The notes below the pieces were generated by a model. It saw only the letters and a list, made by a program, of their open reading frames with translations. It was not told the DNA's origin and made no database searches. Of a stretch of 64,000 nt of DNA, positions 30,005 through 39,622 are shown piece after piece. The translations under genes and the position numbers were made by a program. The DNA comes from Aquimarina latercula DSM 2041 (GTDB lineage Bacteria > Bacteroidota > Bacteroidia > Flavobacteriales > Flavobacteriaceae): the NCBI RefSeq assembly GCF_000430645.1, contig NZ_KE387187.1:273265-337264 (forward strand), in the 5' to 3' direction. Each line of letters starts with the position of its first letter. The stretch's first letter is position 1.

Positions 30005-31200
30005 TTAATCTTTTTGAGGTGGTAATTTTTCTTTACAAAAACTACCTTCTAAACGAGTCGCTCTTTCTTTGGTAATTATAGCTTTTAGTTGTTTTTCTTC
30101 TTTATAATTTTTTGGAAGTTTTTCTTTGCGTTTAAAATCTGTTTGAATGTAATGTTTAGTAACAAAATTTCTATTTTTATTAGTGGCATAAATAGCAACT
30201 GCTCCTAATATCTTAAGCTTGGTTTTGGTAAGTGATTGTGTCTTATGCACGGTGCTTTGTAGCCGTGTACCTTCGTTAAAAGCGTTAAAGCTTAAATGTT
30301 CTATAAAATTGATGCCACCAATCTGTAGTTTATTTACTTCAGCTCCAAATTCTACAGGTTTTACTTGCTTTACCCTTATAATGGGTCTGATATAATCCTT
30401 AACAATACTAACAATTCTATTTTTAGGAGATATCCCTGTTTTAAAGTAAGATTTTTGCTGTTCGAGTATTTTTTCAATGGTTGCCACCCTGCGATAATAA
30501 TCAACAGTAAAGACGATTTTGTGAGAATTACGAAGCCATTTTTCAAAGTCGTTAAGCTTCTTTAATAAATTTCTTCGGGGCAAGCCCATGGAGCATTTTA
30601 AAGGAACACGTTTTCAAACTTCAAACATTTACTAGCGAGGCAAGCCTCGGGGTGTTAAACCATCCTAGAATAAATGCAACAAAGCTCTAGTAAATGGCTT
30701 TCGCTTTTTAGTAGTTTTATGACACATTTTACTAAATCTAATATAGCGCTTTTTCCATTTAATATATTTGGAACGAACCATTTTTACTCACACAATTTTA
30801 TAGGTTTTCTTAAGTTATCCATACAACCAATCTACCGCTTCCCAAAGTAATTTTTGTACTGTAGGATAACGAAGTTCACTCTCATGACAAGTGGCATCTA
30901 CAGTAATTTGATTTTTACTATCTATATAAGACTTACAATGTGCAAATAAATCTTTTTCTAAGGTGTCTATATCTAGTTTGCCTGCCAATTCACAACGAAT
31001 CTGACTTACTATTTTAAAATTGGTCAGACGATTTCAATCCTAAATGAATATCGCAGAAAAATTGATAATCAATATTAGAATTAAGTTGTTCGATGAGTTT
31101 TTTATCTGAACAACAGGCATAATGCTTTATAATCATTGAGCCTATCCCCTCTTTTGTGCTAAATAGTACCCGCAGTAATCCAAAAGATTTGTTGTTATTT
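30005..31200 (-). pseudogene. IS1182/IS5-like DDE transposase, interrupted by a mini-element
   Basis: Reading on the minus strand, fragments in order are KHYACCSDKKLIEQLNSNID, IRCELAGKLDIDTLEKDLF, the catalytic segment ITVDATCHESELRYPTVQKL, then KMVRSKYIKWKKRYIRFSK and KRKPFTRALLHL. A palindromic insert of about 100 bp (30572-30672) follows. Then LLKKLNDFEKWL, VEFGAEVNKLQIGGINFIEH and FVTKHYIQTDFKRK run to the stop at 30005. Removing the insert rejoins ALLHL and LKKLNDFEK in one frame. There is at least one further frameshift near 31025. The second catalytic aspartate appears lost (GAVAIYA where the family usually has GAD). This is a dead transposase. Confidence 0.75.
30572..30672. mobile_element. 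Palindromic mini-element (MITE/REP-like) inside a transposase gene
   Basis: The left end carries CGGGGCAAGCCCATGGAG (about 30576-30593). The right end carries the perfect palindrome CGAGGCAAGCCTCG (30636-30649), followed by TTAAACCATCCTAGAATAAA. Both ends match those of the IS200-like copies in this window. The flanks share TTTATT, and excision restores the transposase reading frame, which shows that the element moved in. Confidence 0.7.
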
Positions 31201-32810
31201 TTGGTTTAACAAGAGATTTAGTATTTGAATGTTTTAGCTATAAAGGTGTTAAATTAGTTTTAAAGACGCTTTTATTGGCTTCATGTGATTTAGATTCGAA
31301 GTATTTTATTTTTGTTAATCAATTTTATAGACAGATGCGTAAACGGTTCGAGCAACAAATGGAATTAGGAGTAAAACCTATTGCAGAAACTCCTGTACGG
31401 GTAAAAAGTCGGGATGATATCCCTGCCTTGATTAAACCCCTATTATTAATTTATACTACCCCAATTTATAATGAGAAGATTTTTTATATTTTAGAACAAA
31501 ACTGCTTAGCGGTAAAAAAGCTACAGGTCGTTTTGGACTAAATTTGTGGCAAATTTTTGTTTTAGCTCAGTTTCGTTTGGCTTTAGGAATTGATTATGAT
31601 CGTTTAGATGAGATGGTTTCTTCTCATAATGGTTTACGTCAACTCCTTGGTATAGAAAACAATACTGATTTTTATTCAGATACCTTTATTGATTTCAGTT
31701 ATGATCATATTGTGGATAATGTTCGTTTACTGGATGATCAGACTCTAAACCAAATCAATGATGTGATCGTTGAATTTGGTCATAAAGAAGTGTTTAAAAA
31801 AAAGAAGCGGCAGCATTATTTGTCAAAAGGGATAGTTATGTTTTAGAGAGTACCGTTCATTTTCCTACCGATTACAACTTGTTATGGGATTGTGGCCGTA
31901 AAGCTTTGGACACTATAGAGAAGATTACAGAGCGTTGCCCCAACCTATCAGGCTGGGGAAAAACTAAGGACTGGAAGCGGGCGCTCAAAAATCGTTGCCG
32001 TGCTTTGGGTAAAGCAAGTGCCCCTGGAGGTAAAAACAAAGAACAACGTGTCAAAAGAACAATAGAGGATTATCTTGATAAAGCACGAGTTTTAAGTAAA
32101 AAAAATCACACTACCCATATAAATTTGATTGCTGATGATCTACAAACATTAGCATTAGGGTTAGAATTAGAGCGTTTTACTGAATTATTAGACAAACATA
32201 TAGATTTAGTAGATCGTCGATTATTACAAGGCGAGCAAATCCCTCACGGGAAAAAATGTTTTCCATCTTTGAAGACTACACTGAGTGGATTAACAAAGGT
32301 AAAAGTCGCCCCAATGTAAAACTGGGTCAAAAATATCTATCACTACGGATCAATATGCACTGATTATCGATCATCGAGTGATGGAAAATGAATCAGATTC
32401 CCAAATTGTGATCCAAACAGCTGCTGATTTACTTTGCAAATACAAAATACAAAGTTGGAGTTTTGACAAAGGATACTATCATTCAGATAACAAACAATAC
32501 CTTAAGCAAAAGGTAGCACTGGTGGTGATGCCTAAGAAAGGAAAACGTACTAAAGCGGAAACCATAGAAGAAACCGATCCTGCTTTCAAAACGCTCAAAA
32601 ATAAGTATAGCGCAGTAGAATCCAATATCAATGAACTGGAGCATTGTGGACTGGACCGCTGTCCTGATAAGGAATATCACGGGTTTAAACGGTATGTCAG
32701 TATAGGGATCACCGCATAGAATCTCAAAAGAATAAGAAGGGAATTAATAAAACAAGAGCGGAAACGCTTAAAGAAAGAGCCAAGAGAAGCCTATAAGGTT
32801 GCTGCTTGAT
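31200..32810 (+). pseudogene. ISNCY-family transposase, multiply frameshifted
   Basis: Successive fragments in different frames cover a full ISNCY-type transposase. They are VKSRDDIPALIKPLLLIYTT and YNEKIFYILEQNCLAVKK, then a 1-nt shift in an A run (31519-31524), then ATGRFGLNLWQIFVLAQFRL and GIDYDRLDEM. Further shifts lead to LWDCGRKALDTIEKI, the conserved GWGKTKDWKRALKNRCRALG, and the catalytic segment SWSFDKGYYHSDNKQYL with VMPKKGKR. The end is RKRLKKEPREAYKVAA-stop at about 32808. At least four frame breaks make it inactive. It adjoins the IS1182-like relic head to head, so the two form a decayed transposon cluster splitting the mannan locus. Confidence 0.75.
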
Positions 32811-33202
32811 TATATAAACAGCTAACTAACAAGTAAAGACAGGATACCTATGCCTAAAAGTACTAAAATTAAGAGAAAACACGATTTTCTAAATTAAAAC
32901 CAGTATAGAACCAAAAAAAACGAAAATCAATTAGGTGTTGACACTAATACTAAAAATTGATAAGCTAAAAAATCAAAATAATCGAGTTTTCTCCTAGAGA
33001 CTAAATAACATTTCAAAACCCGATTGCTGCTCTTTAAGCTTCAAAATTTCGACAAGAGAACCCCAGATAGCGATATAAATTTTACCTAAATAACTCTGTA
33101 AGAAACGAGCATAAAATCAATCAAAATTTTCTTCAACAGATAAAAATGAAAAATGATGCTGAAACTAACTTATTCTATGTAATTTCATAATCAATGAAAA
33201 GT

Positions 33203-33247
33203 AAAACCCCGTTTTTTGCTCCTGATAGCTGTTTTCGGGGTTTTATT
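33203..33247. terminator. Bidirectional rho-independent terminator
   Basis: The stem AAAACCCCG / CGGGGTTTT (33203-33211 with 33236-33244) has a loop of about 24 nt and T-rich tails on both sides. It lies downstream of the beta-helix gene on the minus strand and marks the end of the SusC operon transcription unit. Confidence 0.75.
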
Positions 33248-33409
33248 CAACTTAATTTACAAAGAAATCATACTATTTACAAGGGGTTTACTGTTTTATG
33301 AATATGTCTACTAACCTCATAGCTGGAAAAGTCTAATTAACGTCGAACGTAAAAATTCAAAAACTTAGATAAAATTTTCAAACCTCCTTTTTTATTTATG
33401 TCTTTTCCA

Positions 33410-36400
33410 TCAATCTTTGACGAACTGTACTTTATCCTTACCAAATACTGATAAAATATAAAGCCCAGATGCCATATCTGAAATAATCAATGATTCATTA
33501 TTAGTGGTTAATTTAGTTCGCTTAATAACCTTGCCCATTAGGTCATATATAGTTAGAACATCGTTCTCTTCCACTCCTTGAATTATTATAGAATTAGATG
33601 AAGGGTTAGGATACACTGATAGAATTTCTGATTTTACTTCTTCTGGCTTTTCTCGATTACCTAATGAAACAATTTTCCATTTCTGATTGTTGTTTTCAGA
33701 ATTAAAACCCCAAATGTGAACATTAGCATCAATAGCACCAGCAGCTCTATCTAATGCACTTGATATGCAATGCATCGGTTTTAAACTAAATGAATTACTA
33801 CCATTCCTAATTACTTTCCATTTCTGATGATTACCTTCCGAACCTGTCCAAGTAGCAACGTTTTCTCCGTTACCGCAACGTGCATAAGGAACTTCTAAAA
33901 ATCTATTAGTTCCCAAGTTTCTTATGGTGTACACATTATCTCCTTTATGATTAAAAACCCATACTTGGTCATTATAAGGATATGGACTACTCATAATCGA
34001 ACTATGTTGTTCATTAGCTCTTGATAACAATCTTTGATTAGATTGCGTAGACTCTATTTGATATGAACCATTTATTATGAGTTGTGTAAATGCCCCAGTG
34101 ACAGTTACATTATCAATCTGATCTCTATCAATTGCTTCTTGCCAAGAAGTATTTAATGGTCGAATATGAGTTTTATAAATATATCCCGAACCAGATTGTG
34201 GAGCATTGGGAAGGTTTACAGTAACTGATTTTATTCCTTTTCCTGCAGAAACAGTAACATTTTGCTGAGCGATCCAATTGGTAGCTGACCAAAATTCTAC
34301 TATGATTTCTCTATTCGTAGATGCTTCATAATTTACATCTATTTGATATGAGTTTGCTTGTACAATACTTGTAGGAGCATTACTAAAAGAAATTTTATCT
34401 TCAAGTAATTGTTCCTCTACACTTACATTATTGATTTGATCTCTATCCAAAGCTTCTTGCCAGCTACTACCAACAGGCCTAATATGTGCTTTATAAGCAT
34501 AGCCTGTACCAACCGCTGGGGCTACAGGAAGATCAACAGTAATAGTTACATTCCGAGATCCTTTTTCTACTGACACCATTTTTTGAGCAAGCCAATTCGT
34601 TCCTGACCAGAACTCAACAACAATTTCTCTGTTTGTTTGTGCACTATATTTAATATCAAACTCATATGAGGTTTGAGGTTGAATTGATGTTGCTGCATTT
34701 ACAAATGCTATCTCATCAGGAATAGTAGTATCATTACAATCCTCACCAGGTAGTCCGTAACAACCAGTACCTGCAGGACCTAAAACGGGATTCCAGTTAA
34801 TTCCTGGTACCCAATTTTCTCCTCCAAATTCATATGCACCTGCATCTGGTGCTGATCCAACAAAACCATCAGTTATACCCGATATTCTTCTACCAGCGTT
34901 TACAGCAGGAGAATTAGATCTTAGTGTAAATTTATTACCATTATAATTCGTATACCCTGATTGAGTAATTACATTATTTTGTTTATCCGCATCTCTTTCG
35001 AAAGTACCTTCATCCTCTTGTGTAGAAGGGTCATCCTCAGTTCTAACATCAGCAATATTGTTCCATACTTTCACATTTGAAAAAGCTGTTCCTTCCTTAT
35101 GCCAAGCTCCCATTGCTCCACCTTTAGCCTTTACCAAAGTATTATTAAAGACATCAATGTCTTTACCATTCCAGTTGATCTGAACTCCGGTCCATTCTAC
35201 ATTCCACACCACATTGTGATGAACCGAAAAAGCTTCTGCATCATTATCAAGATAAATCCCAGCTGCTTTTCGTAATTTTCCTCTACCTTCATTATCATGA
35301 AACCAATTATGATGAATCTTACCATTATGAGGACCTCCTACAGTGTATAATAGGGCACAATCATCATTAATCAAATTTGCCTTATAAATATCATTATAAG
35401 AAAATTCACTATTATTATTAAAAAATTGAATCCCATCTCTTCCTCCTCTAAAAATAGTATTGTTCTTAAACAAAGTATTTTTACCTCCTCTGGCATTTAT
35501 TGGCGCGTCATAAGATCCCAAGTAATTAAAATCGTGAATTCTAGAATTTAGAATCTTGTTTTTATCTCCACCTACTTTAATACCGTTTGCTGCTCCAAAG
35601 GCTATTTCACAACGTTCAACTACGTTGTTATTTCCCTCCATTAATACACTTTGTTTATTGGCTGAAAATCCTTTTTGAACACCTAATATATGGTTCCCAT
35701 AAAAAGAAGAAACTCCATAAATCAAATTGTTATTCGAATTTCTAGGCATGTCGATTGATCCCCCAAATACAGCTAAATTTTTAATATGTACATAGCTTCT
35801 ACCAGAAAGATCAATAGTTACCTTTCTTCTTCTCATCTGCACAGCTCCATTAGACGGTGCAGAACCGTTTGGCATTTGAACAAATAATTCTTTGGTTTGG
35901 GAATTAAACCACCATTCATTTTGATAATCCAATGCTCCTTTTACTCCTTCCAAATAAAAATCTCCTTTATCTTTTGGGGCATGAAACGTACGTATCCAGT
36001 TTGGATTTTTATCTAGTTTGAAATTCACTCTTCCGGGAGAACTACTATTAATAAGTGCTTTCCAAGCAATCCATCCAGACCCAGGTTTATCTCCATAAAA
36101 AAATACAGTTCCACCTGACCAATTAATATTAGGGATTTGGGATGATGTCAAAAATGCACCATTAACAACATTACCTCCACTACCTCCATCGTTTCTGCGA
36201 GAATTCAACGTAAAAGGTGTACCATCTGTGTTATTAGGCCACCTAGCAAGATCCATAGCCGTGTTACCATTTAACACAAAATTTTCCTGACCTAAATCCC
36301 AATCTACTTTTATCTTGTAAATTGTTCCATTATCTTTCTGCCAACCGCTTAAAGCTTGCATAGCAGAAATAATTACTTTTTCTCCATTTTTAGCAATATA

Positions 36401-36667
36401 TGTTATCGGTTGACCCGCACTACCAGATCTAGCTGGTCTAACAATTTCTTCATAGGTTCCTTGTCCAATAATAATAACATCACCAGCTTGTGCTACTGCA
36501 GATGCTTTTCCAATTGTCTTATATGGACTTGATTGTGTTCCGGAATTTGAATCATTTCCGTTTTTTGCTACATAAATATTTTTCGCATGTAAAGAAGACA
36601 CAAATATGAATAAGAGTATCCATATACATTTTCGAAAAAAAATTTTAAAAGTTTGATTATTTTTCAT
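33410..36667 (-). CDS. Secreted parallel beta-helix protein with FN3-like repeats and ricin-type CBM (T9SS)
   Basis: This 1085-residue protein has a signal peptide (about 1-28). A beta-helix entry motif, YVAKNGNDSNSGTQSSPYKT and AGDVIIIGQGTYEE (30-68), leads into a right-handed parallel beta-helix to about 620, with many N-x-I/V ladder strands. A short linker has two Cys (GCYGLPGEDC, about 665). Two tandem beta-sandwich repeats of about 90 residues follow (about 675-768 and 770-860), each with TNREIxVEFWS and SWQEAxDRDQI. A ricin-type beta-trefoil (about 863-1003, three QKW/QVW motifs) and a T9SS domain (about 1014-1085) end the protein. It lies downstream of SusC-SusD-SGBP on the same strand with a 296-bp gap containing a small hairpin (36860-36881). 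Enzymatic class (lyase, epimerase or hydrolase) is not assignable by eye. Confidence 0.75.
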   Translation of the reverse strand: MKNNQTFKIFFRKCIWILLFIFVSSLHAKNIYVAKNGNDSNSGTQSSPYKTIGKASAVAQAGDVIIIGQGTYEEIVRPARSGSAGQPITYIAKNGEKVIISAMQALSGWQKDNGTIYKIKVDWDLGQENFVLNGNTAMDLARWPNNTDGTPFTLNSRRNDGGSGGNVVNGAFLTSSQIPNINWSGGTVFFYGDKPGSGWIAWKALINSSSPGRVNFKLDKNPNWIRTFHAPKDKGDFYLEGVKGALDYQNEWWFNSQTKELFVQMPNGSAPSNGAVQMRRRKVTIDLSGRSYVHIKNLAVFGGSIDMPRNSNNNLIYGVSSFYGNHILGVQKGFSANKQSVLMEGNNNVVERCEIAFGAANGIKVGGDKNKILNSRIHDFNYLGSYDAPINARGGKNTLFKNNTIFRGGRDGIQFFNNNSEFSYNDIYKANLINDDCALLYTVGGPHNGKIHHNWFHDNEGRGKLRKAAGIYLDNDAEAFSVHHNVVWNVEWTGVQINWNGKDIDVFNNTLVKAKGGAMGAWHKEGTAFSNVKVWNNIADVRTEDDPSTQEDEGTFERDADKQNNVITQSGYTNYNGNKFTLRSNSPAVNAGRRISGITDGFVGSAPDAGAYEFGGENWVPGINWNPVLGPAGTGCYGLPGEDCNDTTIPDEIAFVNAATSIQPQTSYEFDIKYSAQTNREIVVEFWSGTNWLAQKMVSVEKGSRNVTITVDLPVAPAVGTGYAYKAHIRPVGSSWQEALDRDQINNVSVEEQLLEDKISFSNAPTSIVQANSYQIDVNYEASTNREIIVEFWSATNWIAQQNVTVSAGKGIKSVTVNLPNAPQSGSGYIYKTHIRPLNTSWQEAIDRDQIDNVTVTGAFTQLIINGSYQIESTQSNQRLLSRANEQHSSIMSSPYPYNDQVWVFNHKGDNVYTIRNLGTNRFLEVPYARCGNGENVATWTGSEGNHQKWKVIRNGSNSFSLKPMHCISSALDRAAGAIDANVHIWGFNSENNNQKWKIVSLGNREKPEEVKSEILSVYPNPSSNSIIIQGVEENDVLTIYDLMGKVIKRTKLTTNNESLIISDMASGLYILSVFGKDKVQFVKD

Positions 36668-36963
36668 TGTTAATTGTTGAGTTGGTTTAATTCAATTTCA
36701 AAATATAACATCACTGCCTATTTCTGTATTACTTGTTCTATTAACCGCAGGTATTATGCTAGAATTCGTTAAATCGAACAACGATTTGAGATCTAAAAAG
36801 CCTCTTTTTTTCCAATAAAATTCTTGAAAAGGGTTGATCCAACTGATAAAGAAGGACTCACCCGATTAAGTTAAACCGGGTAATTTCTTGTGATTAACAA
36901 AAACATCCTTCTAAAAACAATTTAAAACAACTATCACACAACTTTCTTTTTTATATAAACATT

Positions 36964-38019
36964 TTATATCATACCTATATCGTCAATATAAATAGTAACG
37001 CTCGAACCACTAAACTCCTGAATAATGAACTGATCCATAGTTCCATCAATAATTCCTAATTCTTCCAATGTAAATGTAAAATCTAACCATTCTCCACCTT
37101 GTAATGTTACTATCTTTCCATCATCAAATTTTTCATTAACAACTATTTTAACATCAGTACCTCCTACTCCATTATAATACAATGATACTTTTATTGCTGT
37201 AAAATCTGATATCTGTAACGGAGCACCTCCATTACCTATCTGAAATCCGGAAAAACTATCGGTAATCCTTTCAATTGAAAATTCTCCTCTTCTTACTTGA
37301 GTAGTGCTATCGAAAACTTGCGATCCTCCCCATCCTCCAATCCACCATCCAATAGCTAAAAAATCATCATAAATAACAAATTTAAATCCAAAAGCTACAT
37401 CGGATTCTGTTACACCACCAGGAGTTTCAACGAAGATTTTAGCTTGCACTATATTTTCTGGTACCAATACTTTAATTTCAGTACTTGAAAAAGAAACAAT
37501 CTCTGCATCAACATCACCGAACTTAACAGACAAAAGACCATCAAATATATCGCCGTTTATGGTAACCTCTTCACCTGCACCTGCAGCCAAAGGAAAAATC
37601 GAATTAATCTCAGGCTTTGGTTGATTAATAGAAAAAGGTAATGTAGCTGTTCCAAAATTAGTTACAACTTCTAATATGCTATCAGAAACTCCATAAGGTG
37701 CATTTTCCGGTATTGAAATGACTATTGTCGATTCGGTTACAAATGAAGGATTTACAAACGCGGGTTCGCCATTAAATAAGACCTCTCTAGTAGACCCCAA
37801 ATTTTGTCCGCGAATTGCATAAAAGCTATTTCTAAAACCAGAAGATACTAGTTCGCTAGTTTCAACTAAACTTACTTCCATAAGTATTGGCGGTTCATTT
37901 GAAAAAAGCTCCCTTGAATCATCACCTTCACAGGAAGTTAAAAACAAAATTACAATTAGTAAAAACAACTTATTTACCAGAGTAAACCTTTCTTCAGTTA
38001 AGATTAAATATCTTTTCAT
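36964..38019 (-). CDS. TIG/IPT-domain surface glycan-binding lipoprotein (SusE/F position)
   Basis: This 351-residue protein has a lipobox LTSC (C30). The first Met gives a long n-region and a start at the Val/GTG around residue 15 is possible. Two IPT/TIG Ig-like domains follow: about 44-132 with YAIRGQNLGSTREVLFNGEP, and about 135-208 with VTINGDIFDGLLSVKFGDVD. A C-terminal beta-sandwich (215-351) has GWWIGGWGG aromatic residues and a concanavalin/CBM-like strand order, suited to binding beta-mannan. Genes in this position after SusD typically encode surface glycan-binding proteins. It starts 11 bp after susD and so is co-translated with it. Confidence 0.8.
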   Translation of the reverse strand: MKRYLILTEERFTLVNKLFLLIVILFLTSCEGDDSRELFSNEPPILMEVSLVETSELVSSGFRNSFYAIRGQNLGSTREVLFNGEPAFVNPSFVTESTIVISIPENAPYGVSDSILEVVTNFGTATLPFSINQPKPEINSIFPLAAGAGEEVTINGDIFDGLLSVKFGDVDAEIVSFSSTEIKVLVPENIVQAKIFVETPGGVTESDVAFGFKFVIYDDFLAIGWWIGGWGGSQVFDSTTQVRRGEFSIERITDSFSGFQIGNGGAPLQISDFTAIKVSLYYNGVGGTDVKIVVNEKFDDGKIVTLQGGEWLDFTFTLEELGIIDGTMDQFIIQEFSGSSVTIYIDDIGMI

Positions 38020-38030
38020 AGCTCTTTTTT

Positions 38031-39605
38031 TTAATTAAAATCATATGGAACTGGTGGTTCCAATAATAATGGATTTATTGCAACGTCACTCGCAGGATAT
38101 GCTAATATAAAATCATCTATTGATGGTGTATAATTTTCAGAAAAAATAACATTAGGATCATCATTACTAAATGTTCCTCGTTCTTGATTACTTATAATAT
38201 CAATAGCTTTAGATCGATCAATTCTTCCTAGATCAAACCAATAATCACCTTCAATAGCCAACTCTATTCTTCTTTCCTTTAAAATATCATCAAAAGTGAT
38301 TGACGGGAAACTGCCTAAACCAGCTCTTGTTCTAACACTATTAAATGAATTTAGTGCAGCCGGATCGGAAGTGGATGCTCCTCCTGCTAAAATAGCTTCA
38401 GCATGAATCAACAAAACTTCTGCGTACCTCATAATATAAGTATTATTAGCCGTCCCTTGACTTATTCCTTCACCATCATTATCCTCTGGCGTACCAACAA
38501 CATACTTCTTAATAGCTGCTCTAGTATTCTGAACATTAACATCGTCAGGTACCGTAAAACCACCTGAAGTTGATAAAATATTGGGATAAACATCTCCTGC
38601 CAACATAATTGTTGGTTGTCTACGAAGATCTCCAATCTCATATGCAGATTGTAAATCAATCGTAGGTCCAATAACTGAAAAACCATCTCCTGTTCCAGTA
38701 ATTGTAGAATTTAATGCAAAAGATGCCTGCATTGAATTTCCTGTTCCATAACGATTGGGCTCCCATTGTAATGCAAAAACAGATTCTTCATTATTATTAT
38801 TAACTGTAAGAAAAAGATCAGCATAAGTAGTACCAGGGATATCCTGTCCATATAATTTAAACTCACCGCTGTTAATAACTGTTTCAGCCTCTATCCTAGC
38901 TTCGCCATATTCTTGTTGATATAAATGGATCTTAGCCTTAAACGCTCTAGCAGATCCGCTAGAAACGTGACCATTATCCTCATAATTACTTCCTCTTACT
39001 TTTTGGTAACAATTATCTATTGCAAATTGTAAATCCATTTCGATAAACTGATAAATGTCTAATACCTGATTAGTATTTACTATAGGATTATTCGCTAAAT
39101 CCAAATTATTTTCAATAATTGGAACTGCTCCCCATGTTCTTACCAAATAAAAGTAAGCGACTGCTCTCATAAAATGGGCTTCGCCTAATGTATTGTTGAC
39201 GACCTCCTGAGAAATAGAGGGAGAAACTCTATCCGGTAAAAAATTGATAATCGCATTACTCTGAGCAACAACACCCCATAAAGATTCCCATCCGTCGGAT
39301 AAAACCGAATTATCACCAGTAATGGAAAAATTACCATAATTTACTATATCTCCCGAAAACGTTCTAGCATTTCCTGAAAGTAATTCCGAAATAGACCAAA
39401 AAGCTTTATTATTAAAATTAAACCAAGGAACACTATACAAAGCATTAGTAGCAGCTACCAGCTCCTCCTCATTAGAAAAAAAATTGTCCAAAGTAATCGA
39501 ATCTTCAGGAGGGCGATCCAAAAACTCATCAGTACTGCAAGAATTCATGAAAACCATTGAAGTAACAATAAGCAGCACTACCGTTATTATATTTAAAAAT
39601 TTCAT
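38031..39605 (-). CDS. susD: SusD/RagB-family outer-membrane glycan-binding lipoprotein
   Basis: This 524-residue protein has a lipobox NSC (C23) followed by STDEFLDRPPEDSITLDNFF, the typical SusD N-terminus. TPR-like helices follow (for example AHFMRAVAYFYLVRTWG and SGSARAFKAKIHLYQQEYGEA). The C-terminal SusD signature contains YIMRYAEVLLIHAEAI and KERRIELAIEGDYWFDLGRI. It forms the lid of the SusCD nutrient importer with the SusC gene 17 bp upstream. The ligand is probably a mannan oligosaccharide, judged by the surrounding enzymes. Confidence 0.95.
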   Translation of the reverse strand: MKFLNIITVVLLIVTSMVFMNSCSTDEFLDRPPEDSITLDNFFSNEEELVAATNALYSVPWFNFNNKAFWSISELLSGNARTFSGDIVNYGNFSITGDNSVLSDGWESLWGVVAQSNAIINFLPDRVSPSISQEVVNNTLGEAHFMRAVAYFYLVRTWGAVPIIENNLDLANNPIVNTNQVLDIYQFIEMDLQFAIDNCYQKVRGSNYEDNGHVSSGSARAFKAKIHLYQQEYGEARIEAETVINSGEFKLYGQDIPGTTYADLFLTVNNNNEESVFALQWEPNRYGTGNSMQASFALNSTITGTGDGFSVIGPTIDLQSAYEIGDLRRQPTIMLAGDVYPNILSTSGGFTVPDDVNVQNTRAAIKKYVVGTPEDNDGEGISQGTANNTYIMRYAEVLLIHAEAILAGGASTSDPAALNSFNSVRTRAGLGSFPSITFDDILKERRIELAIEGDYWFDLGRIDRSKAIDIISNQERGTFSNDDPNVIFSENYTPSIDDFILAYPASDVAINPLLLEPPVPYDFN

Positions 39606-39622
39606 AAAAATATTATTTAAAA

